Notes under the pieces: generated by a model
What the model was told of the DNA's origin: nothing
Database searches by the model: none
Seen by the model: the letters and a program-made list of their open reading frames with translations, nothing else
NCBI RefSeq assembly: GCF_026191115.1
Contig: NZ_JAPHOT010000001.1
Coordinates: 3,581,001 to 3,645,000 of the forward strand
Source: Legionella sp. PATHC035
Lineage (GTDB): Bacteria; Pseudomonadota; Gammaproteobacteria; Legionellales; Legionellaceae
Direction of reading: 5' to 3'
Length of the DNA stretch: 64,000 nt
Position numbers and translations under genes: made by a program
Shown: positions 57,862 to 64,000 of the stretch, piece after piece
Position numbering within the stretch: position 1 is the first letter of the stretch
Layout: the number at the start of each line of letters is the position of its first letter

Positions 57862-58953
57862 ATGGCAACAGTTAATCTCATTGAAGTATCAAAGAATGTT
57901 GGGGGTACAACAGTTCTCGATAAAGTAAATGTTAGCATCAAAAAAGGGGAGTTTGTGGTTATTGTTGGGCCCTCTGGATGCGGAAAAACCACTTTATTAC
58001 GTTTAATTGCTGGTTTGGATAATGTAAGTTCCGGTTCAATTTTGATTAATAACCATTGCGTCAATGAAATTCCCGCAGCCAAAAGAGACATGGCTATGGT
58101 TTTTCAAAACTATGCTCTATATCCCCATATGACGGTATTTGAAAATATGGCTTATGGGTTAAAAATGAGACGTTATAAGAAAGCAGAAATTAAAAAAAGG
58201 GTAGATGATGCAGCCCAACTGTTGCATTTAACCCCTTACTTGGAACGCAAACCTCAAGCCCTTTCAGGAGGACAAAAGCAGCGAGTTGCTATGGGCAGAG
58301 CTATGGTTCGTTCTCCGGCAGTTTTTTTATTTGATGAGCCTTTATCCAATCTGGATGCAAAATTGCGCACAGAAATGCGCCATGAAATACGCCGCTTGCA
58401 TCAACAATTAAACACGACCAGTTTATATGTCACACACGATCAAACTGAGGCAATGACTATGGCTGAACGTGTTATCGTACTTCATCAAGGTATTGTTGAA
58501 CAAATAGGTACTCCTCAAGAGCTCTATCAAAATCCGGCAACCTTATTCGTGGCCGGATTTACAGGACAATATCCTATGAACCTGGTTTCTGGAATCTTCG
58601 ATAAAAGCAGTAACACCGTGCACACGGACTTGGGAGTGAATTACCCACTACCTGAGTTGGCTGTTGACCTTGAGGATAAAGTGGAGTTGGTTTTGGCCAT
58701 TCGTGCCGAGCATATTTTGCTTTGTCCTGAAAATAATCCACGAGGGATCCCCATCCATATTGAATTTATAGATGATATGGGGGCTGACAAATTGATTCAT
58801 GCAAAATGTGTCAAAAATGGTCAACGACTTAATTTGCGTGTGACAGCGGATCAACTACTAACGAGTGGACAACTCAGTGTTGAGTTTCCTAAAATTAAAT
58901 TACATCTTTTTCATCGTACTTCTGGAAAACGTATTGGAGAATGGCGTGCGTAA
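57862..58953 (+). CDS. ugpC: Glycerol-3-phosphate ABC transporter ATPase UgpC
   Basis: MalK-type ATPase of 363 residues. Walker A GPSGCGKTTLLRLIAGL, signature [15 protein letters not shown], Walker B VFLFDEPLSNLDAK and the switch His (YVTHDQTEAMTMA) are intact. The C-terminal part (about 240-363) is the TOBE/OB regulatory domain. MalK and MsmK relatives look alike; the assignment follows from the UgpA/UgpE neighbours. The periplasmic binding protein gene ugpB and ugpQ, adjacent in E. coli, are not in the window. Confidence 0.9.
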   Translation: MATVNLIEVSKNVGGTTVLDKVNVSIKKGEFVVIVGPSGCGKTTLLRLIAGLDNVSSGSILINNHCVNEIPAAKRDMAMVFQNYALYPHMTVFENMAYGLKMRRYKKAEIKKRVDDAAQLLHLTPYLERKPQALSGGQKQRVAMGRAMVRSPAVFLFDEPLSNLDAKLRTEMRHEIRRLHQQLNTTSLYVTHDQTEAMTMAERVIVLHQGIVEQIGTPQELYQNPATLFVAGFTGQYPMNLVSGIFDKSSNTVHTDLGVNYPLPELAVDLEDKVELVLAIRAEHILLCPENNPRGIPIHIEFIDDMGADKLIHAKCVKNGQRLNLRVTADQLLTSGQLSVEFPKIKLHLFHRTSGKRIGEWRA

Positions 58954-59821
58954 AGAAAAAAACAAACTAAAACCAATTGATACCCCGGTCTATGGCTATT
59001 GGTCTGCATTGTATATGTCTTTCTATGCACGACGTCTGTATATTGATGTTGGAAAACGTTGGCGGGGACTCGCTCTTCTTTATCTCTTATTGACCATAGC
59101 CTTATGCTCCATTCCGTTTTCATTAAGAATGAGCTTCAGTCTGAATCAATCTTTTAAAGAGCAAATCACAGATCCTTTATCAAAAATTCCAGTTTTTTAT
59201 ATACAAAATGGAGAGGTTTCTTTTGATAAGCCCATGCCTTATTTAATCAAGAATGATCAAGGGCAAGTAGTTGTTGTTATTGATACTTCCGGTAAAATTA
59301 ACGATTTTCCCGCAGATTATCCTTACCTTACGATTTTGATTAATAAAAACAAAATTTCTCTTAAAGTGCCAAGTCTTAAATTGTTCAATATGACGGATTC
59401 AAAACCCAGTAAAGGCGCTCCTTTAGTGCAAACCTTTGATAAGGGGACGAACCTGGTATTTGATGGTAAAAAACTTGCAGAAGAAAACTCGATTAAAGAA
59501 TTAAAATATTTTTCTCAATTAATGATCTATCCTATGGTTGTCGCAATATTTTTCTCAATTTTTATTGTTTTTTTCTTGGTGTTAGCATTTTTAGGACAAG
59601 TTTTTTCAACCATATTCTTCTCTTTTAATGTGAGCTTTTTGCAATCAACCCGACTCTTAATCGTTGCCGGAACTCCTATGTTATTACTGCTGCTTATTAT
59701 GCTCACACTCAATTCAATTTTTCAGGGTTCAGGATTTATATTATTTGCATTACTTATTGCTTATTACAGTTTTGCTCTTCATGCCCTGCGTGCAGAAAGT
59801 AGACGTCTTGCAAATTTATAA
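58946..59821 (+). CDS. DUF1189-like membrane protein
   Basis: A 291-residue protein resembling the DUF1189 family. One helix is near residues 44-65 (GLALLYLLLTIALCSIPFSL), followed by an extracytoplasmic domain of about 120 residues (PYLIKNDQGQVVVVIDTSGK) and three to four C-terminal helices. GTG 58946 is chosen because GGAGA lies upstream and the start overlaps the ugpC stop by 8 bases; this gives the usual DUF1189 N-terminal length. It is cotranscribed with ugpAEC, which suggests a link to that transporter, but its role is unknown. Confidence 0.75.
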   Translation: MRKEKNKLKPIDTPVYGYWSALYMSFYARRLYIDVGKRWRGLALLYLLLTIALCSIPFSLRMSFSLNQSFKEQITDPLSKIPVFYIQNGEVSFDKPMPYLIKNDQGQVVVVIDTSGKINDFPADYPYLTILINKNKISLKVPSLKLFNMTDSKPSKGAPLVQTFDKGTNLVFDGKKLAEENSIKELKYFSQLMIYPMVVAIFFSIFIVFFLVLAFLGQVFSTIFFSFNVSFLQSTRLLIVAGTPMLLLLLIMLTLNSIFQGSGFILFALLIAYYSFALHALRAESRRLANL

Positions 59822-59880
59822 ATTCTAAAAAGTTCTTTGAAACATTTCTAAATGAGATGCAAATTAGATTAAATTAAATA

Positions 59881-59919
59881 AAAGCCCCCTGACTCAGAGT
59901 ATGAATCAGGGAGCTTTTT
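59881..59919. terminator. Bidirectional Rho-independent terminator
   Basis: AAAGCCCCCTGACTC pairs with GAATCAGGGAGCTTT around a 7-base loop, followed by TTT on the plus strand and, in reverse, preceded by A-rich sequence. It sits between the convergent ugp operon and the gene ending at 59925 and can serve both. Confidence 0.8.
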
Positions 59920-59924
59920 GCTCA

Positions 59925-61574
59925 CTATTGAGTAGTGCTCAACGGATTTTTCCATGTGTGCGCTACTTCCACCTCTTTGATATTCGGCTCTTCTGAGAGA
60001 AGGTGAGCCTGGGTTCCGCACCTAAAAAATGGGACACCGCTGGTGAAAACAGATTTTTTTGTGCTTCCTACTTCCATATCAGGCGACTGCAAGGATTTGA
60101 TACTTTTTATAGCTGCTTCAATTTCCATCCCCTCAATACGTTGGCGTAAACTCTTAGTGACTTTTTGACTCGCCTCTGTTCCTTCAAGAAGAAAATTGAC
60201 AACATCATCAAGAGAGGCCGCTTTATCTAATTTTTTAAAATTATTTAACATAGCTTTCTGCTTTGTCTCATTTTTTAAAAAATCACTGATTTCTTTATCA
60301 TGAAAATGATCCACCTCATAGCGCCAAGCAATCCATTTAGCAGCATCAGCAGGATCACGATACGCTCTTACTACTGCTTTAGGATCTTGACTTGTTGGAA
60401 ATGGAATGTTTATATATTTTTCTCCCTTCGTTAATCCTTCATACAATTTATCAACGTTATTATCAGGCAACCATTTTTCGTCATAATTTTCAGGCGAAGC
60501 AATAATGACTACTGGGATTCCTCTCTCTAAGCCATTTAACATTTCAATTTGTGTCCAACGTCCGGCAGGTTCAATGACAACCATCGAAGTACACATGCTG
60601 GCTAAATAGGGAGAGTCTTGCCCCCAGTCTACATTTTCGACAATAAATTGTGTCCGCGAGCCATGACATTCTTCCGTTTTGACTGGATCGCTCTCGCTGA
60701 GAAGAAAATGTTTAGTACGGGAATGCATGGTGACTGCGTCGGTACTGCCTCCTTCCGGCATCACGGTGATGGGAGGGAAAAATCCACCACCAGAATGGGT
60801 ATCATGATCATGAATTAATCCATATAAATGACCCATGTAAGTCATACCGACTTCTCTTGGTTTTTGTTTTTGTCCAGACCAACCTCCATTTACAGTAGTA
60901 AAGGCTAATTTTTGGTTTTCAAGTTCCTCGATAACGCCGTCAATAGCTCGAGCCGCATAAGAGGCTCGTTGTTGATACATCAGCTTGGTTTTTCTCTCTT
61001 CAGGTCCTTTCTCTGTTACTTCTGTTTCTTCCAAATGATCTGGGAAATTACGTGCAAATCCTAATAAACCAACGCGCTGGATATGCATTTCATCGAGTGA
61101 TTTTATAGTCGAACCCAGAGTAATATGTTTTTGCTTGACAAGAGTATTCTCCTTGTCACCATAAAATGCATGAACGCTATCTAGATCGGGATTTAACACA
61201 ACACAAGGGTCAGCAATTTTAAGTTGAGGCTCACCCTTGACGTCATATGAAAAAAATATTCTCGTACAATCCGGTGGAGCAGAACAAAATTGATATGAGA
61301 AATTAGTTTCTCCCTTTTGAGAGTTGGGAGGGGTGACAGTAACATTCCACATTTCGAAACGAGATATAGACTTCAATTGGGCCATCTCTTTAATGAAAAT
61401 GTTAAATTTCATTAAATCGAGGGCTTCTTTTGAGTCTGGCAAATATCCTTTCTCTTCACATATTTTTTTATTTTTATCAAGCAGCTCCAAAACCTCATAA
61501 AAGGATGGCTTGTCAAATCCCTTTAATCGTTGTTCTTTCCTTAAATTTTCTTTAAAAATTTCAGAAAAACCCAT
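59925..61574 (-). CDS. SLOG/LOG-like Rossmann-fold protein, candidate effector
   Basis: A 549-residue soluble protein of unknown family. Its middle third has the outline of a SLOG (LOG/lysine-decarboxylase-like) nucleotide-binding domain: LAFTTVNGGWSGQ (223-235) with Gly230-Gly231, a helix ending near GMTYMGHLYGLI, PPITVMPEGG (267-276), then an Arg-bearing segment (MHSRTKHFL), and STSMVVIEPAGRWTQIEMLN-like sequence at 329-347 where LOG enzymes have PGGxGTxxE (here PAGRWTQIE). N- and C-terminal parts are unrecognised. GGAGA precedes the ATG. The C-terminus is acidic (LLSEEPNIKEVEV). If the assignment holds, it may cleave or bind a nucleotide; this is inference. Confidence 0.68.
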   Translation of the reverse strand: MGFSEIFKENLRKEQRLKGFDKPSFYEVLELLDKNKKICEEKGYLPDSKEALDLMKFNIFIKEMAQLKSISRFEMWNVTVTPPNSQKGETNFSYQFCSAPPDCTRIFFSYDVKGEPQLKIADPCVVLNPDLDSVHAFYGDKENTLVKQKHITLGSTIKSLDEMHIQRVGLLGFARNFPDHLEETEVTEKGPEERKTKLMYQQRASYAARAIDGVIEELENQKLAFTTVNGGWSGQKQKPREVGMTYMGHLYGLIHDHDTHSGGGFFPPITVMPEGGSTDAVTMHSRTKHFLLSESDPVKTEECHGSRTQFIVENVDWGQDSPYLASMCTSMVVIEPAGRWTQIEMLNGLERGIPVVIIASPENYDEKWLPDNNVDKLYEGLTKGEKYINIPFPTSQDPKAVVRAYRDPADAAKWIAWRYEVDHFHDKEISDFLKNETKQKAMLNNFKKLDKAASLDDVVNFLLEGTEASQKVTKSLRQRIEGMEIEAAIKSIKSLQSPDMEVGSTKKSVFTSGVPFFRCGTQAHLLSEEPNIKEVEVAHTWKNPLSTTQ

Positions 61575-61937
61575 TATTTTGTCTCCGCGTACAACAATAT
61601 TTGTTTTTTACTAAATCGTGATTTAAATGAGTAAAATTAATAAAAATCGACACTGGCAGTAACCAATATTGTTCATTTTAATTCACTGCTGTTTATTAAT
61701 TTTACATGTCAATTATTAAGGAATCGTTAATTGCGATATATATTTGTACAGATTTAAAATGATTTAACCAATACTGCCTCAAGAGTCCATTGTTCTGCAG
61801 CATTCAATTATTGTGATGCTCGGATCAATAATTAATTAAAATGAAATCAAACTGATCAATACTAGACCCGCTCTGCTTTTCAATAAAGTGCAGGTGTGTT
61901 ATTATAATAGTTTAAAAATTATTCAGTGAGGATAAAA
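61575..61937. other. AT-rich divergent promoter region
   Basis: 363 bases without a gene, between divergent orphan genes. A clear -10 box TATAAT is at 61903-61908 for the plus-strand gene, with only a weak -35 (TTTCAA near 61878). Nothing else stands out. Confidence 0.4.
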
Positions 61938-62291
61938 ATGAAGATTTATTGTCAAATAAATAACAAAATAGGATTTTTTTCAAAAGCTCAAGATCAAGCT
62001 ATTCGTGATCAATCGAAAGTGCATTCTCTTTTAACAGGGCGTAAGGACACATTGGATGAGGCTTATCTTGATCAAAGGGAAGTGAGTATGATGATTAAAT
62101 ATAGCCCTGGTGCAAGAGCACAAGAAATTGCACAGTTTATAGACCAAGAAGGAAGTATGGTTATTCATCCTTTGAAAGAAGAATTTAAAGCTGAGTTGAG
62201 AGCTAGAATATTAAATAATAACCAAAACCCAATACCACATAACCCCCATGATGATCCCGATAATAATGTTTCCGCCCTCTCTTTATCCTAA
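61938..62291 (+). CDS. Small orphan protein (117 residues)
   Basis: A short, charged, soluble protein I do not recognise: it begins MKIYCQINNKIGFFSKAQDQ and ends in an Asn/Pro/Asp-rich tail (NNNQNPIPHNPHDDPDNNVS). The ATG at 61938 has GAGG six bases upstream; an in-frame GTG at 61926 is the ribosome-binding region itself. It is divergent from the SLOG-like gene. The disordered tail and isolation suggest a lineage-specific protein, perhaps secreted, without proof. Confidence 0.6.
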   Translation: MKIYCQINNKIGFFSKAQDQAIRDQSKVHSLLTGRKDTLDEAYLDQREVSMMIKYSPGARAQEIAQFIDQEGSMVIHPLKEEFKAELRARILNNNQNPIPHNPHDDPDNNVSALSLS

Positions 62292-62303
62292 TAGCAACGT
62301 TAA

Positions 62304-62339
62304 TCTGACAGGTACTCTTCTAAAAAGATATCTGTCAGA
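62304..62339 (+). terminator. Possible terminator or inverted repeat after the small gene
   Basis: TCTGACAG (62304-62311) pairs with CTGTCAGA (62332-62339) around a 20-base loop that includes AAAAAG. There is no good U-run. The rest of the 530-base gap up to 62823 shows no gene that I can support. Confidence 0.35.
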
Positions 62340-62823
62340 ATAAATCTCTTCTCAAATCTTTCTATCCCTGATGGCCTCTTGAATAAAGGGTTTAAATAGC
62401 GTTGCCCGGACGACGGCGGTTTAATTACTGGGAAGTTGAATTCTGTCTTGCAAAATCTGCCAGTAAGTCTCTGCAAAAACAGCCAAGTGTATGCGATATA
62501 AGATTGTTTCAACTACTATACTAAGATAAAGCTTATGAATTTTATGTTGTAGAAAATATTTTTCAAGTTGAACCGTAGCGCTTCATTGAGCATAAGTCTA
62601 AACATGGCAAACTCGTTTTTACTTGCTATATAAATCGTTATATGATTATTTTGTAAGATTTATCAATGGGTTAGGAGTGGGGTGGTTTTAATTTGCCCAT
62701 CCACTTAAAGCTGCGGGCAAGCTGGATCAACGTAGCCGCAAGGTGGATTGTCAACACACTTCGGTTGGGGATTCTAGATTATTTATAGGGATTTCTACTG
62801 GTAGCAATGCAGATGGTGAGTTT

Positions 62824-63615
62824 ATGAAAGAGATGATTCATTTTGCGCATGGTAATGGTTTCCCAGCTTTATGCTATAAACAAATGCTGGAGGGACTCCA
62901 GAATGAATTCGATTATTGTTACATCGACAGACTTGGCCACAATCCCTTATTTCCTGTGAGCGAAAATTGGCACAATCTCGTTTCGGAAGTTATCTCCAGT
63001 ATTAAAAAGCAGGCCAATCAACCTGTAATTGCAGTTGGGCATTCTTTGGGAGGCGTTCTAAGCTTATTGGCAGCAATTGAACAACCCGAATTATTTAAAG
63101 CGGTCATTATGTTGGACTCACCTTTAATTGGTACTTTCAAGTCAAGTATGGTTCGTTTGGCAAAAGCACTTGGCATCATTGATCGAGTTACGCCTGCATT
63201 TAGAACTCGAGGCCGCCGTATGTACTGGAAAGATCAGGATCAATTGATTGACTATTTAAAAACACGAGACCTATTTAAAACCTTTACCGATGCCTGCTTA
63301 AATGATTACATAACCTACGGCTTAGAGTACAAAGAGGATGGATATTATTTACGCTTTGATAGACATATTGAATATCAGATTTATCGAACCATTCCACATG
63401 TCATTCCAAATTATGAAGGTAAATTATTAATTCCATCAGCACTAATTTATGGTGACAAAACTACAGTGGTTGGTAAAATGGATGTGCGTTACATGAAAAA
63501 GTATTTTAATGTAACAAGTTATAAAACTAATGGGACCCATTTATTTCCCATGGAACACCCTGAAGTTGTGGCAAAGCAAATTATAAAAATTGTGTCTGGT
63601 TTAAACTTAAATTGA
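62824..63615 (+). CDS. Alpha/beta hydrolase
   Basis: A 263-residue hydrolase of the alpha/beta fold. The oxyanion strand is MIHFAHGNGFPALCYKQML, the nucleophile elbow is AVGHSLGGVLSLLA, and the catalytic His is in NGTHLFPMEHPE; an acid is likely in LIYGDKTTVV. I prefer ATG 62824, which begins just before the first strand; the frame is open back to GTG 62743, adding 27 residues. The substrate is unknown (esterase or lipase-like). It stands alone ahead of fadE. Confidence 0.85.
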   Translation: MKEMIHFAHGNGFPALCYKQMLEGLQNEFDYCYIDRLGHNPLFPVSENWHNLVSEVISSIKKQANQPVIAVGHSLGGVLSLLAAIEQPELFKAVIMLDSPLIGTFKSSMVRLAKALGIIDRVTPAFRTRGRRMYWKDQDQLIDYLKTRDLFKTFTDACLNDYITYGLEYKEDGYYLRFDRHIEYQIYRTIPHVIPNYEGKLLIPSALIYGDKTTVVGKMDVRYMKKYFNVTSYKTNGTHLFPMEHPEVVAKQIIKIVSGLNLN

Positions 63616-63707
63616 GTCTGTTTCCAATTCGCCAGGCTGAAGAAGAGTAGAATTGTCAACAGACACAGGTACTTGTGGCCAGAAGGCCCATAATTAAGGA
63701 GAATAAT

Positions 63708-64000
63708 GTGCTACACGCTATTTTAGTGCTCATAGTCATTGGAGCTGCAGGGATATTGCTAACAAGGCAGGCAGCAATCTCAGTGTGGGCTATTAGTTTT
63801 GGTTTATTTAGTGCTCTTGTCTTCTATTATGGATCTCCTGGCATAACGACAAAAATCATTCTTGTTTTAGTTGAACTCGCTTTAATTGCTGGCACGATAA
63901 GACCTTTAAGACGAACATTATTATCCAAATATTTTTTTAAAACTGTAAGTAAAGCCATGCCAGCTATGTCTGCGACTGAAAGAGAGGCTCTAGAGGCGGG
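63708..64000 (+). CDS. fadE: Acyl-CoA dehydrogenase FadE, N-terminus (cut by window edge)
   Basis: First 97 residues of the large acyl-CoA dehydrogenase that starts beta-oxidation of fatty acids. The start is GTG 63708, with AAGGAG six bases upstream; the overlapping ATG at 63706 is in another frame and stops quickly. The N-terminus has the two hydrophobic helices typical of gammaproteobacterial FadE (LHAILVLIVIGAAGILLTRQ, then WAISFGLFSALVFYYGSPG) and the family segment RRTLLSKYFFKTVSKAMPAM followed by SATEREALEAG. The catalytic part lies beyond the window. Confidence 0.9.
   Translation, partial: MLHAILVLIVIGAAGILLTRQAAISVWAISFGLFSALVFYYGSPGITTKIILVLVELALIAGTIRPLRRTLLSKYFFKTVSKAMPAMSATEREALEA

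Overview
The window reads as chromosome from a Legionella-type gammaproteobacterium. It is AT-rich, its housekeeping genes resemble gammaproteobacterial ones (ftsK-lolA-rarA, suhB-trmJ-iscS, a fis-type gene beside rnpB, mpl, fadE), and between them lie orphan or eukaryote-like proteins of the kind seen among Legionella Dot/Icm effectors (F-box plus RCC1, RasGEF-like, pentapeptide repeats, papain-like Cys/His/Asp). Species cannot be fixed from the sequence alone.

Layout. 1-4.7 kb: start of trxB (minus), then ftsK-lolA-rarA. 4.9-6.7 kb: a pentapeptide-repeat protein (minus). 7.1-15.2 kb: a flagellar regulatory and export cluster, fleS-fleR-fliE-fliF-fliG-fliH-fliI-fliJ, with palindromic intergenic repeats between fleS/fleR and fliG/fliH. 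15.2-21.2 kb: a giant YhdP/AsmA-like protein, a small membrane protein and mpl. 21.5-27.2 kb: accessory block with two orphan genes, tandem VUT (YhhQ-like) transporters, a GNAT acetyltransferase and a protein with a duplicated RasGEF-like motif. 27.3-34.8 kb: clpB, an S49 protease, suhB, trmJ and a reduced ISC locus. 34.9-39.3 kb: adenosine deaminase-like gene, Fis-family regulator, rnpB and a coiled-coil protein. 39.4-42.6 kb: gatCAB. 42.9-45.8 kb: an F-box/RCC1 protein and a candidate cysteine-protease/deamidase-fold protein. 46.2-51.2 kb: argR, divergent from an amino-acid ABC transporter plus argGH, with ARG-box-like sites between. 51.4-56 kb: fused trpEG, a ClC exchanger and a quinone oxidoreductase. 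56.1-59.8 kb: ugpAEC and a membrane protein. 59.9-64 kb: a SLOG/LOG-like orphan protein, a small orphan gene, an alpha/beta hydrolase and the start of fadE.

How the genes work together. FleS/FleR is the two-component, sigma-54-dependent switch for the flagellar genes next to it. ArgR very likely controls both itself and the transporter-argG-argH operon. The trmJ-iscS-iscU-like-iscA operon keeps the E. coli suhB/trmJ/isc gene order but lacks iscR, hscB, hscA and fdx. Its IscU homologue has lost all three cluster-ligand cysteines, and its IscS lacks the C-terminal tail that docks IscU. This is the most striking unexplained feature. The F-box/RCC1 gene with its Cys/His/Asp-bearing neighbour is the strongest candidate effector module.

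All calls come from reading the sequence and recalling family features; no database search was run. Effector status is inference throughout.
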